Shown: positions 17,413 to 26,784, numbered from the stretch's first letter. The stretch: DNA of 53,984 nt from Sphingomonas sp. CFBP 8760 (GCF_014841615.1 NZ_JACYUG010000021.1:268-54251); one strand, 5' to 3'. Program-made: numbers and translations. The notes: generated by a model not told the origin, from the sequence alone.

Positions 17413-17437
17413 GATCCGGTGGGCTTCCGACCGGATC
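17413..17437 (+). terminator. Hairpin right after the GntR stop codon
   Basis: GATCCGGT and ACCGGATC form a perfect 8-bp stem around a 9-nt loop, starting 2 nt after the stop codon. No T-run follows, so if it terminates transcription it is not a classic intrinsic terminator. The 200 bp between here and the next hairpin hold no gene that I can support. Confidence 0.4.
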
Positions 17438-17650
17438 CGAGTGCTGATGGACGAAGATGATCGTGTTCTGAACCCACAGAACGGCGTTCAATGTCGATCA
17501 TTCTTTCTGGTCAAGCATCACGGAGATGCCTGCGGCAAGTTCGGCACACGGTGGCGGCGGCAATTCACGCGGGCCGATACCACCGGCAAGGACGAGCACG
17601 AAGGCAGACCTTTCTAATATATCTTGCCGTCATCGACGGCACCTAATCGA

Positions 17651-17684
17651 CCGCGATGCTGGGGTCTTCCAGCCGGCATCGCGG
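17651..17684 (-). terminator. Hairpin downstream of the second TonB receptor gene
   Basis: CCGCGATGC at 17651-17659 pairs perfectly with GCATCGCGG at 17676-17684. It begins 19 nt beyond the receptor stop codon, the expected place for the operon's terminator. There is no T-tract, so its strength is uncertain. Confidence 0.45.
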
Positions 17685-17703
17685 TCAAGGGGAGGCGAAG
17701 CGG

Positions 17704-20700
17704 TCAGCGGTTGAAGCGTACGCCCAGACGGAAGACGCGCCCGATCGTGTCGTAGATGGTAGTGCTGCCGAATGGCGGAATGCGATGATTGCCGACGTTG
17801 TCGATCCGGCCGTAGAATTCGACCGCATCGTTCACCTTCAGTGCAGCGCCGACGTCCACATACAGGGCACCGGGCACACGGTTGAAGTTGGTGGTCGGGT
17901 TCTGGACGGTGGGTGCCGGACAACCGGTCAGGCAGGTGATGTAGTTCGGGTTGATCTTGCCCGCGCTTACCCAGCGTTCGGTGAGGTTGAACGATACCGC
18001 GCCGCGCGTCCATGCCTGGCTGGTGTTGACCTTCCAGCGCGGCGTATCGGCGGTGTTGTTGCCCGCCTGCTGCTGGATGATCTGACCCGAGATGCCCGGA
18101 TTGACGGTGTAGTCGATCGTGTGGGTGGCCAGCGCATGCAGGTCCAGCTTGCCCACCGATCCCAGTCCGAGGCGATAGCCGGCCTCGAAATCGATGCCGC
18201 GCGTCTGCAGTTGGGCAAGGTTGAACGGCTGGACGTTGACGAAAGGCGCCGTACCAGTGCCGATCGTCCCGGTCAGGTTGAACGCGCTGCAGAAGTCCTG
18301 ATTGCCGTTGGTGCAGAGGTCGATGATCTGCTGCGCGGTGAAGGCCGAGATCGCCTGCTTGATCCGGATGTCGAAATAATCGATCGAGAAGACCAGTTGT
18401 GGCAGGAAGGCCGGACGATAGACAATCCCGAATTCCTTGCTGTTCGAAACCTCTGGGCGAAGGTTGGTGTTGCCCGTCGTGTTCGCCAGGATCTGCACGC
18501 TGGCACCGCTCGCGCGATTGATCACGATCTGGGTCTGGGTCTGCGGGGCTGCGAACAGTTCGCTGAGGTTGGGTGCACGGATGTCGCGCGACAGCACGCC
18601 GCGCAGCCGCAACCCGTCGAGCGGCGTCGCCCAGGTCGCACCGGTCTTCCACGTCCTGGCGGTACCCGACGTGCTGTAGTCCGCGATCCGGCCGGCGAGA
18701 TTAACGTCGAACTTGCCCGCCGCCTCGCTGTCGAGCAGGGGCACACCCAATTCGAGGAACGCCTCCTTCACCGAATAGGCGCCGCGCCCGTTCTTGTAGT
18801 TGCCCGCGAACCAGTTGCTCCCATTGGTGGACAGCAGCGGATCGACCGGATAGTCGGCGCCGTTCAGCGAGGCCGATCCGGGGCCGGCGCCATAGGGGTC
18901 GGCGCGCGTCACATAACGTTCGCGGCGCCATTCCGCTCCGGTCGCCACCGCGACCTTGCCTGCCCAGGTGCTGAACGGCGTCGCGTTGAACGCCAGCGAG
19001 CCGGCGTCCTGAACGAAGTTGGTGCGTACCCGCGGTCCGTTAGCCGGTGCGAGGTAGTTGTACTGCGCATCGGTCAACGGGCGACCGCCGAATACATTGA
19101 TGGGGACGCAGCCGCCCGCGATCGCGGCCGCCGACGCGCAGACGATCTGGCCTGCCGCATTGCGGGTCGCCTGAATCGCCGCGTTGAAGCGGGGCAGCAG
19201 GATCATGTTGTCGATGTCGATATCGACGCGGTTCTCCCCGTGCGTGTAATAGGCGTCGAACTTCACCCGCTCGCCGAGCAGGTTGAACGATCCATCCGCG
19301 CCGCCGACGAGGCGGGTCTGGAGCCGCTCGGTGAAAATCTCCGCCCGTCGCGGGAAGTTGGCGTTCGTCGTGCCGAAGAGGAAGCTGGTGATGCGGTTCG
19401 CGGAACAGGCGGTCGATACCGACTGCGGCAGGAGCGGGTTCGAACACTGGATCGTGATCCCCGCGCGCCGCGGATAGGCGATCGGCGTGTTCGAGATCTT
19501 GACGCTCGCAATGCTCCCGGTGCCATAGATCTCGATGTCAGGCGTCACGTCGAACCCGATCCGGGTATAGCCAACGAGGCGCTTCAGCGGATCGTCGATG
19601 GTCCGGGTGGAATTGACGAAGTTGGACTGGTCGCCACCCTGACAGATCGCGCCGATGCAGCCCGAGACGCCCGGATTGCCGGTCCGCAGCGGGGTGCCGT
19701 TGCCGCCGTACTGGAACGTCGTGACGTTGCCGTTCGCGTCGAATGCGGTGCCCTGCAGCGGTCCGGCGGTGATGAGACCGAAACGCCCGAAGGTGATGTC
19801 CTGCGCATCGCGCAGATAGAAAGTGTTCTGCGGCGCCCCCGCTGGCGTCGCGGCGATCGAATAGGACGTGGCGCCTTCGCGATAGGCGACCGGGCGTCCA
19901 CCGGACGGAGCGCCGCCTACCGAGCCGCCGACGATGCCCGTATTTCGGAAATACTCTCCGCTGACCTGCACGTGCAGTCGATCGTCGAACGCCGTGCTCC
20001 CGATCGCCAACTGCGCCAGGACGCTGCTGTCGTCGCCATAGGTCGAGATGCCGCTCTGGACGTTGCCGCGAATGCCCTTGAAGTGCTTCTCGGTGACGAA
20101 GTTCACGACGCCCGCGACCGCATCCGAACCATAGGAGGCGGACGCGCCGCCGGTGACGACGTCGACCTGCTGGATCAGAAGCTGGGGGAACTGGCTGATG
20201 TCGACGACGCCGTTGATGTAGGCCGGGACGACGCGCTGGCCGTCGAGCAGCGTCAGCGTACGGATCGTCCCGAGGCCGCGCATGTTGAGGGCCGACAGGC
20301 CGTTGTCGCCGACGCTGGTGTTGGAGTTCTGACTATTGTTCGCCGCGCCGGTGCTGCCCTGCAGGGCGGGCAGCTGGGTCAGTGTGTTGAACACGTTGGG
20401 CTGCGCCGTCCGCCGGATCATCTCGGCACTCAGCGTCGTGGTCGGAGTCGGCGCGTCATAGCCTGCGGCGGTGATGCGCGATCCGGTCACCACGATGTCG
20501 CGGTTGTCGGCGTCCTCCGGCGTGGTCTGGGTGGCGGGATTCTCGGGCGATACGGATGTCGGGGCCGGCGCTGCCTGCCCTGCGTCGGTCGTCCCGCTCG
20601 TCGGTGCGGTGGCACCTTGTGGTGCGACGGTCTGCGCGCCGGCGGCGCTGGACAACAACAATGCGATCATCGATGCGCCGCTCAGCGGCATGACATTACG

Positions 20701-20706
20701 GCCCAT
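17704..20706 (-). CDS. TonB-dependent receptor (oligosaccharide/uronide uptake)
   Basis: 1000 aa. The start at 20706 is supported by AGGGGAG 5 nt upstream and a good signal peptide (MIALLLSSAAGAQ). A low-complexity Ala/Pro/Thr stretch of about 50 residues precedes DIVVTGSRI, the TonB-box-like motif; the plug continues with LNMRGLGTIRTLTLLDGQRV and GGASASYGSDAVAGVVNFV, typical of sphingomonad receptors. The barrel contains PNLSELFAAPQ and ends LGVRFNR, slightly unusual since most end in Phe. It is the last gene of the minus operon after the exported UxuA-like protein and the sugar porter, 41 bp downstream of the porter. Probably takes up an oligosaccharide or uronate-containing sugar; ligand unknown. 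Confidence 0.92.
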   Translation of the reverse strand: MGRNVMPLSGASMIALLLSSAAGAQTVAPQGATAPTSGTTDAGQAAPAPTSVSPENPATQTTPEDADNRDIVVTGSRITAAGYDAPTPTTTLSAEMIRRTAQPNVFNTLTQLPALQGSTGAANNSQNSNTSVGDNGLSALNMRGLGTIRTLTLLDGQRVVPAYINGVVDISQFPQLLIQQVDVVTGGASASYGSDAVAGVVNFVTEKHFKGIRGNVQSGISTYGDDSSVLAQLAIGSTAFDDRLHVQVSGEYFRNTGIVGGSVGGAPSGGRPVAYREGATSYSIAATPAGAPQNTFYLRDAQDITFGRFGLITAGPLQGTAFDANGNVTTFQYGGNGTPLRTGNPGVSGCIGAICQGGDQSNFVNSTRTIDDPLKRLVGYTRIGFDVTPDIEIYGTGSIASVKISNTPIAYPRRAGITIQCSNPLLPQSVSTACSANRITSFLFGTTNANFPRRAEIFTERLQTRLVGGADGSFNLLGERVKFDAYYTHGENRVDIDIDNMILLPRFNAAIQATRNAAGQIVCASAAAIAGGCVPINVFGGRPLTDAQYNYLAPANGPRVRTNFVQDAGSLAFNATPFSTWAGKVAVATGAEWRRERYVTRADPYGAGPGSASLNGADYPVDPLLSTNGSNWFAGNYKNGRGAYSVKEAFLELGVPLLDSEAAGKFDVNLAGRIADYSTSGTARTWKTGATWATPLDGLRLRGVLSRDIRAPNLSELFAAPQTQTQIVINRASGASVQILANTTGNTNLRPEVSNSKEFGIVYRPAFLPQLVFSIDYFDIRIKQAISAFTAQQIIDLCTNGNQDFCSAFNLTGTIGTGTAPFVNVQPFNLAQLQTRGIDFEAGYRLGLGSVGKLDLHALATHTIDYTVNPGISGQIIQQQAGNNTADTPRWKVNTSQAWTRGAVSFNLTERWVSAGKINPNYITCLTGCPAPTVQNPTTNFNRVPGALYVDVGAALKVNDAVEFYGRIDNVGNHRIPPFGSTTIYDTIGRVFRLGVRFNR

Positions 20707-20747
20707 GATACTCCCCTTTGTTTCTTGCTTGAATGGTGTTCGTGTCG

Positions 20748-22052
20748 TCAGAGATCGCTGCCGAGCGCTTCCAGCGATCGGCGTTTGGTCTCCGGAAAGA
20801 AGGCGAGAACCACGACGAACTGCAGCGCCATGCAGGCGGCGAAGAAGATGAACGGCAGGCCGCGCATATGCTGAGCGACCAGCGGAAACGCTGTCGCGAT
20901 GATCGCATCCATGAACCAGTGCGTCGACGATCCCAGGCTCTGCCCGCGTGCCCGCACGTCTGTCGGGAATATCTCCGAGATGTACACCCAGATCACCGCG
21001 CCTTGGCTGAAGGCGAAGAACGCGATGAATGCGATCAGTAGCCATAGCAGCAGCTCGCGATGCTGCCCCGTCATGAAGATCGCGGCGACGCCGCCTAGCG
21101 CCAGCGTGACGCCGACTGATCCGATCAGCAGCAGCGTCCGTCGCCCGAACCGATCTATCACGGTCAGTGCCAGCGCGGTGAAGAACAGGTTGCACGCACC
21201 GATTGCGATCGACTGGCGATCCGCGGAGACGCTATCGAACCCTGCTGCGGCGAAGATGTCGTTGAGATAGTACAGGATCGCGTTGATCCCTGACAGCTGG
21301 TTGAACCCGGCTATCGCAAACGCCAGCAGGATAGGGCGACGGTGGCGCGTCCAGCTAAGCCGCGGCGTCGTAGTCAATTCGTTGCCTCGGCGATAGCCGG
21401 CGAGCTCGCCGTCAGGGTCGGCGGTGCCGAGCGCGGTAAGGACGAGGCGCGCTTCCTTCGTTCGGCCCTTCGCGGCCAGCCAGCGCGGGCTGGCCGGGAT
21501 CGTGAACATCATTGCGAACAGCAGCAGCGCCGGCAGCCCCGTCACCCCGAACTTAACGTGCCAGTCGAGCGCGCCGAGGGCGAGCGATGCGACGAAGGCG
21601 TTGCTGAGATACGCGACCAGGATGCCGATGACGATGTTCAGCTGGAACGTGCCGACCAGCATTCCGCGCCGCTCCGCAGGGGCGATCTCGGCGATGTAGA
21701 CGGGCGCCAGCACCGATGACGCGCCGACCGCAAGGCCCGCAAGGACACGGAAGAAGATCAAGGCGGACCAGTTCCACGCGAACAGGCAGCCTATGGCGGA
21801 GGCGAGATAGAGGATCGCTATGAGGATCAGCGAATTGCGCGCCCCGTAGCGGTCGCCCGGCACACCCGCGAACAATGCGCCCGCCAGCGTCCCCCACAGC
21901 GCACTCGACACGGTGATGCCCAGGCTTGTCGCATCGAGGTCATAGGCCTGGCGGATGCCCTCGGTGGTTCCAGCGATGACCGCAGTGTCGAAGCCGAACA
22001 ACAGCCCGGAGAGCGCACCGACGACGACCCCGCGGACAAGAACCGCATTCAT
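20748..22052 (-). CDS. Sugar porter family MFS transporter (XylE-like)
   Basis: 434 aa, 12 membrane segments. Family signatures are clear: GLLFGFDTAVIAG in helix 1, GDRYGARNSL between helices 2 and 3, PASPRWL in the central loop, FNQLSGINAILYY in helix 7, DRFGRRTLL, and PETKRRSLE near the C-terminus. These mark proton-linked hexose/pentose symporters. The ATG at 22052 overlaps the stop of the UxuA-like gene as TGATG; a GTG at 22055 is an equally placed alternative. Position between an exported mannonate-dehydratase-like protein and an outer-membrane receptor suggests it brings a released monosaccharide or sugar acid into the cytosol. Confidence 0.9.
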   Translation of the reverse strand: MNAVLVRGVVVGALSGLLFGFDTAVIAGTTEGIRQAYDLDATSLGITVSSALWGTLAGALFAGVPGDRYGARNSLILIAILYLASAIGCLFAWNWSALIFFRVLAGLAVGASSVLAPVYIAEIAPAERRGMLVGTFQLNIVIGILVAYLSNAFVASLALGALDWHVKFGVTGLPALLLFAMMFTIPASPRWLAAKGRTKEARLVLTALGTADPDGELAGYRRGNELTTTPRLSWTRHRRPILLAFAIAGFNQLSGINAILYYLNDIFAAAGFDSVSADRQSIAIGACNLFFTALALTVIDRFGRRTLLLIGSVGVTLALGGVAAIFMTGQHRELLLWLLIAFIAFFAFSQGAVIWVYISEIFPTDVRARGQSLGSSTHWFMDAIIATAFPLVAQHMRGLPFIFFAACMALQFVVVLAFFPETKRRSLEALGSDL

Positions 22053-23212
22053 CACGTCGCGTGCGCCCGCTGCGCCGACTGGAGCAGTCCGCGGATATAG
22101 CCGTAGGCGAACGCGAAATTCTCGGCCCGCGGCGTCCAGACCGGCTTGCCTTCGACGACCAGTGGATCGTCCATCCCGGGCACGTGATCGGGCATGATCA
22201 TTCCGTCATAACCGACTTCGGCATAGGTTCGCAGGGCGCGCACCATGTCGATGTCGCCTTCGTCCGGGAACGTCTCGTTGAACTTGTTCCGCGCGCCATG
22301 GATGTTGCGAAAGTGGACGTTGAAGATCTTCTTCCGCTCGCCGAACCAGCGGATCACGTCGAATATCTGGTCGGCGGGGTCGGTGAGATTTTCGCACACC
22401 GATCCCTGGCAGAAATTCAGGCCGTGATACGGGCTCTCGTTGATCAGCACGAACCGCTTCAGGCCCTCGATCGTGCCAAGTACATTGTCGATCCCCTGAT
22501 AGCCGCCCGGCGGCGTGCCGGGGTCTTGCGGGTGGCAGGCGATCCGGACCCTGGTCTCATTGGCGATCGGCACGATGCGGTCGAGGAAGTATGTGATGCG
22601 CTTCCAGAACTCGGCCGTATCGACCCGCCCGGCGCGGGTCAGCGGGGTCGGCGGCTTGGCCTTCGCGAGGTCCCAGCCGAAATACTCCGATCCACCACGC
22701 CCCTCGACCGGCGCGGTGCGCAGGACACCGAGCAGACTCATGTTGTATTTGACACAGGGAATGCCGACCGCTGCGCAATTGCGCAGCGTGGTTGCGAACG
22801 CCTCGATTTCACGCTCCCGGTCCGGGTCCTGTCCAAGCATGATGCCGGGATGCCTTTCGCGGTCGATATGCGTGGAGTTGAGGATCTCGGGTTCGAGCAT
22901 GTCGAGGCTCAGCCCATGACGCTGCGCCATCTGCTTCAACGTCTCGAGCTCGGCGACGGTCGGATACATCCGGCCATCTGCGACCTTGGCGCGCCCCGAT
23001 ATGTTGCGCACCCCGTAGCGCGCGAAGACCTGGAAGTGCTCGTCGGTGGAGGGCATGCTCTGGCAACCGAGCTTCATCCGGTACTGGTCGGGCGAGGGCT
23101 GCTCGTTGCGTTGGCGTGAACGCGATCGGCGCGTCTGCGCTTCGACGTCCTCACCGATCACCGACAGCGATGCGGCTGCACTGGTACCCAGCATGAATGT
23201 ACGACGATGCAT
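22052..23212 (-). CDS. uxuA: UxuA-family mannonate dehydratase with Tat signal peptide
   Basis: 386 aa; GGAGG lies 5 nt before the ATG. The TIM-barrel part matches UxuA: VRIACHPQDP, the Cys-containing GLNFCQGSV, FNVHFRNIHG, EGDIDMVRAL and MIMPDHVPGM correspond to the conserved metal-binding His/Cys/His/Asp set that I recall for E. coli UxuA. UxuA removes water from D-mannonate to give 2-keto-3-deoxygluconate. What is odd is the N-terminus: HRRTFMLGTSAAASLSVIG is a twin-arginine signal, so the protein seems to be exported, whereas textbook UxuA is cytosolic. It may act on a periplasmic sugar acid or have another reaction. First gene of a three-gene operon. Family secure, substrate not. Confidence 0.82.
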   Translation of the reverse strand: MHRRTFMLGTSAAASLSVIGEDVEAQTRRSRSRQRNEQPSPDQYRMKLGCQSMPSTDEHFQVFARYGVRNISGRAKVADGRMYPTVAELETLKQMAQRHGLSLDMLEPEILNSTHIDRERHPGIMLGQDPDREREIEAFATTLRNCAAVGIPCVKYNMSLLGVLRTAPVEGRGGSEYFGWDLAKAKPPTPLTRAGRVDTAEFWKRITYFLDRIVPIANETRVRIACHPQDPGTPPGGYQGIDNVLGTIEGLKRFVLINESPYHGLNFCQGSVCENLTDPADQIFDVIRWFGERKKIFNVHFRNIHGARNKFNETFPDEGDIDMVRALRTYAEVGYDGMIMPDHVPGMDDPLVVEGKPVWTPRAENFAFAYGYIRGLLQSAQRAHAT

Positions 23213-23551
23213 ACTGCCCTCCCCTTGATGCCGGCGGCAGATGTTCCCGTCCGCCGGTTCGGGACTCTATGGCCCGGATGATGCCTATTGCATCCGACCC
23301 GGACCGAATTCCATTGCCAATCCTAGATCGGTCGATGCAATTCGGGACCAGACCAGGATCAGCGGTTTGTCCGGGAAGACGCATCATCCTCATGGGGCCG
23401 CCTGAAACGGCAGCTGCGAACAATCAAGCTAAGTAGGGCATCGATCGATGGCGCCTTTGATATGGACCGCATGGCATGGCTGCCATAACTCTCTTATCGA
23501 ACTGTCCCGCATCAGCGGACATGGTGTGGTGCGGCAGGGGAGGCGTACGAA
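23213..23551. other. Divergent promoter region between uxuA-like gene and kdgD
   Basis: 339 bp without a gene. It must hold the promoters of the minus operon and of kdgD. The only symmetrical element I could find is the inverted repeat at 23471-23486. No TTGGT-NNN-ACCAA operator of the kind found at 16453 is present, so the GntR regulator probably does not act here. Confidence 0.6.
23471..23486. promoter_or_regulatory. Inverted repeat, possible operator
   Basis: ATGGCATGGCTGCCAT has perfect 6-bp arms (ATGGCA/TGCCAT) around 4 bp. It lies 66 bp upstream of the kdgD start in the shared promoter region, a plausible site for the LysR protein encoded downstream or another regulator. No second copy was found. 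Confidence 0.3.
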
Positions 23552-24487
23552 ATGGCATTTGAACCCAAGGACGTGGCGAAGACGATCGGCGGCGGCTTGT
23601 TGTCGTTCCCGGTCACGCATTTCAATGCAGCAGGCGAATTTCTCGAAGATCCGTACCGCGCGCATTGCGACTGGATGCTTCAGCACGACCTCGCCGGGCT
23701 GTTTGCAGCCGGCGGCACGGGCGAGTTCTTCTCGCTGACGCCCACTGAGGTCATCGACGTCGTTGCGGCCGCGGTGGCGGAAGCCAAGGGCAAGCTGCCG
23801 GTGATCTCCGGCTGCGGCTACGGCACCGCGATCGCCTGCGAGATCGCGCGTGGAGCCGAGCGCGTTGGCGCAGACGGGCTGCTGCTGCTGCCGCCATATC
23901 TGACGACGTCGAACCAGGATGGCCTCGGCGCGCATATCGACGCGGTGTGCCAGTCGACCGGCTTGGCCGTGATCGTCTACAACCGCGACAACGCGATCGT
24001 CGACGACGAGACGCTGGCACGGGCGTGCGAGCGAAACACCAATCTGGTTGGTTACAAGGACGGCGTCGGCGATATCGAGCTGATGGCGCGGATCTATTCG
24101 CGGATGGGCGACCGGCTCACCTATATCGGTGGCCTGCCGACTGCCGAGACGTTCGCGACGCCGTATCTCACAATGGGCGTCACGACCTATTCGTCGGCGA
24201 TCTTCAACTTCATGCCGGAATGGGCGCTCGGCTTCTACAGGGCGGTGCGCTCGGGTGATCACGCCAAGGTGCAGGCCGAACTGCGTGATTTCGTGCTGCC
24301 CTATATCGCGATCCGCAACCGCAGCCGCGGCTATGCGGTTTCCATCGTCAAGGCGGGCATGCGCATCGTCGGCCGCGATGCAGGGCCGGTGCGTACGCCG
24401 CTGACGGATCTGACCGCGGACGAGGAGCGCGATCTCACCGCGCTGATCGCCAAAGCGATGCCGGCGGCAGTCAAGCGGCCGGCGTAA
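23552..24487 (+). CDS. kdgD: 5-dehydro-4-deoxyglucarate dehydratase
   Basis: 311 aa, a member of the dihydrodipicolinate synthase/N-acetylneuraminate lyase superfamily. It dehydrates and decarboxylates 5-keto-4-deoxy-D-glucarate to 2-oxoglutarate semialdehyde in the oxidative route of hexuronate and aldarate breakdown. Visible features: GLFAAGGTGEFFSLT near the phosphate-like loop, Tyr143 in VIVYNRDNA, and the Schiff-base Lys169 in VGYKDGVGD; the GYKDG.GD and IGGLPTAE pattern separates KdgD from true dihydrodipicolinate synthases. GGGGAGG stands 8 nt before the ATG. A LysR gene follows 39 bp downstream, and an aldarate-type carrier is convergent, which fits glucarate/galactarate or oxidised glucuronate use. 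The next enzyme (semialdehyde dehydrogenase) is not in this window. Confidence 0.92.
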   Translation: MAFEPKDVAKTIGGGLLSFPVTHFNAAGEFLEDPYRAHCDWMLQHDLAGLFAAGGTGEFFSLTPTEVIDVVAAAVAEAKGKLPVISGCGYGTAIACEIARGAERVGADGLLLLPPYLTTSNQDGLGAHIDAVCQSTGLAVIVYNRDNAIVDDETLARACERNTNLVGYKDGVGDIELMARIYSRMGDRLTYIGGLPTAETFATPYLTMGVTTYSSAIFNFMPEWALGFYRAVRSGDHAKVQAELRDFVLPYIAIRNRSRGYAVSIVKAGMRIVGRDAGPVRTPLTDLTADEERDLTALIAKAMPAAVKRPA

Positions 24488-24526
24488 TCGTGATCGAATG
24501 ACATCCTAGTGGCCGGCACTCTATAG

Positions 24527-25423
24527 ATGTCGGCCATGTTCGACATCAGCCAGCTCCGCTGTTTCGTCGCGGCGGCCGAGGAACTGCATTTCGGCCGCGC
24601 GGCACAGCGCCTCAATATGACGCAGTCGCCACTCAGCCGGCAGATACAGCTGCTCGAGCGCATTCTCGACGTGATGCTGCTGGAGCGGACAAGCCGCCAG
24701 GTGCGACTGACGCCCGCGGGCAGCGCGTTTCTCATCGAAGCGCGCCGTATTCTTCGCCTCGCGGAAAGCGCCGCTTTGTCAGCAAGACGAGTGGCGCGCG
24801 GGGATGCCGGCCGAGTGGTGATCGGCTTCACTGCGGTATCGGGCTATGACCTGATGCCGCGGATCGTCGCGCAGGCGATCGCCCGCCTTCCCAATATCGC
24901 GCTTGAATTGCGCGAGATGGTCACGTCCGAACAGGTCGATGCGCTGGTCACCGGGCTGATCGACGTCGCGTTCGTACGCCCGCCGATCGACCGCCACGAG
25001 TTCGAGTCGGTCTGTGTGCTGCGTGAACCCTTGATCGCGGCGTTGCCGGCGGGTGATCCGCGTCAGGCGAGGGGGGTGCTTGTCCCCTCCGATTTCGATG
25101 GCCTGCCGCTGATCATGTATGCGCGGCACGGCGCGGGTTATTTTCATGAGATGCTGCTGAAGCTGTTCGCGGACGCTGGCGCGGAACCCGAATACGTCCA
25201 GCACGTCACGCAAATTCATTCCATGCTCGGGTTGGTTCGCGCTGGCCTCGCCGCTGCGATCGTGCCCCAGGCGGCGACTGAATTGCACATGACTGACGTC
25301 CAATTCCGTACGATCCAGACCGTTCCCGAAAATCCGGTCGAGTTGGTCATGGCCTGGCGCCGCGATAATTCGAACCCGGCGTTGGCACCGATGCGCCAGC
25401 TCTGCCTCGATACGCTCGGCTGA
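24527..25423 (+). CDS. LysR-family transcriptional regulator
   Basis: 298 aa; an ATG nine bases further in (24536) is an alternative start and no ribosome site is obvious. The N-terminal helix-turn-helix (ISQLRCFVAAAEELHFGRAA, residues 6-25, then MTQSPLSRQIQLLE) is standard for LysR. The substrate-binding domain from about residue 92 (GRVVIGFTAVSGYDLMPRIV, and LPLIMYARHGAGY) resembles regulators of aromatic or sugar-acid catabolism. It lies 39 bp behind kdgD in the same direction and faces the carrier gene, so it probably activates kdgD and/or the carrier in response to an aldarate or keto-acid. Target and ligand are inferred from position. Confidence 0.88.
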   Translation: MSAMFDISQLRCFVAAAEELHFGRAAQRLNMTQSPLSRQIQLLERILDVMLLERTSRQVRLTPAGSAFLIEARRILRLAESAALSARRVARGDAGRVVIGFTAVSGYDLMPRIVAQAIARLPNIALELREMVTSEQVDALVTGLIDVAFVRPPIDRHEFESVCVLREPLIAALPAGDPRQARGVLVPSDFDGLPLIMYARHGAGYFHEMLLKLFADAGAEPEYVQHVTQIHSMLGLVRAGLAAAIVPQAATELHMTDVQFRTIQTVPENPVELVMAWRRDNSNPALAPMRQLCLDTLG

Positions 25424-25446
25424 CGGTGCTCACATCCCGATACGAC

Positions 25447-26784
25447 TTACGCCTTCAGTTCTACCCGCTTGATCGGACCGACCACCACCAGAAATGCGAA
25501 GATTGTCAGTAGGCAGTGCAGGCCGACGAAAACCAGCGCGCCGTCGAACGATCCGGTGCCGGCAACGATAAAGCCGATCACGATCGGCGTTACGATCCCC
25601 GCCATGTTGCCGAACATGTTGAAAATGCCGCTGGCGACGCCCGACAGATCGCGCGGTGCGACGTCGGACATCACCGCCCAGCCGAGTGACGCGACGCCTT
25701 TGCCGAAGAACGCGACCGCCATCAGCGTGATGATTAGCCATTCCGCTTCGACGAAGACGCACGCGATGATCAGCGTCGCGAGCAGCATGCCAATTACCAA
25801 CGGCGTCTTCCGCGCAATATCGAGCGAGCCGGTTCGACGCAGCAGCGTGTCGGACAGATAACCGCCGACCAAGCCTCCGACGAACCCGCATAGCGCTGGT
25901 GCCGCTGCGGCAACGCCGGCCTCCATGATGTTTAAGCCGCGTTCCTTGACGAGGTAGATCGGAAACCACGTCACGAAGAAATAGGTCAGCACGTTGATGC
26001 AATATTGGCCGAGATAGATCCCGAGTAGCATCCGATTGGCAAGCAGTTGGCGGACATTGTGCCAGCTGAAAACCTGCTTCGCGCCTGCGGCTTCCTCCAT
26101 ATGGATCAGCCCGCCGCCCGCCTCGATAAGCGTGAGTTCGGCGGCATTGATGCGGGGATGGCGCACGGGGCTGCGGATGAACAGCCAGAATACTGCGGTC
26201 GCGATCAGGCCGAGCACGCCCATGACCCAGAACACGCTGCGCCAGCCATGCTCGTGTACCAGCCAGCCCATCAGCGGCGCAAACACCACCAGCGAGAAAT
26301 ACTGCGCGGAGTTGAAGACGGCCGATGCAGTGCCGCGCTCACTTCCTGGAAACCATGCGGCGACGAGCCGTGCATTACCAGGAAATGATGGCGCTTCGGC
26401 GATGCCGACCATGAACCGCAATGCGAATAGCATTGCCAATACGGGTAGCGCCACGAGTCCAGCCAACCCCTGCATTGCCGTCAAAAGAGACCAAATCGCT
26501 ATCGCAGCCGCATAAACCCGACGCGTTCCAAATCGGTCGAGCAGTAATCCGCCGGGAATCTGGGCCAGTACGTAGGCCCAGGCGAATGCGGACAATATGA
26601 AGCCGGTCTGCACGGTCGAGATGCCGAGGTCGTGCGACGCCGCAGCACCCGCGATCGAAAACGTTGACCGATCCGCATAATTCAGCGCCGTAATGATGAA
26701 GATCAGCGCAATGATGCCGTGCCTGACCTTGGTCGGCTTGCCACCGAGCCGCTTTGCGTCGTGCACAGAATCCGCCACGCTCAT
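25447..26784 (-). CDS. MFS transporter, ACS family (glucarate/galactonate-type)
   Basis: 445 aa, 12 membrane segments. The first helix has ALNYADRSTFSIAGAA and the next loop LDRFGTRRVYAAAIAIW, with GIAEAPSFPGNARLVAAWFP after it: the signature of the GudP/GarP/DgoT/ExuT branch. The ending is convergent with the LysR gene, 23 bp between stops, and no separate terminator is visible there. The start codon has GGGGGAGA immediately upstream, and a 14-bp palindrome lies 14-27 bp before it. Likely carries glucarate, galactarate or a related acid for the KdgD pathway. It is a different protein from the ExuT-like carrier at 554-1840. Confidence 0.87.
   Translation of the reverse strand: MSVADSVHDAKRLGGKPTKVRHGIIALIFIITALNYADRSTFSIAGAAASHDLGISTVQTGFILSAFAWAYVLAQIPGGLLLDRFGTRRVYAAAIAIWSLLTAMQGLAGLVALPVLAMLFALRFMVGIAEAPSFPGNARLVAAWFPGSERGTASAVFNSAQYFSLVVFAPLMGWLVHEHGWRSVFWVMGVLGLIATAVFWLFIRSPVRHPRINAAELTLIEAGGGLIHMEEAAGAKQVFSWHNVRQLLANRMLLGIYLGQYCINVLTYFFVTWFPIYLVKERGLNIMEAGVAAAAPALCGFVGGLVGGYLSDTLLRRTGSLDIARKTPLVIGMLLATLIIACVFVEAEWLIITLMAVAFFGKGVASLGWAVMSDVAPRDLSGVASGIFNMFGNMAGIVTPIVIGFIVAGTGSFDGALVFVGLHCLLTIFAFLVVVGPIKRVELKA

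Noticed and set aside
17656..20874. A 1072-codon open frame on the plus strand
   Set aside because: It runs antisense to the TonB receptor gene, is full of Arg/Ala/Val/Asp repeats expected from reverse reading of high-GC codons, and shows no family motif.
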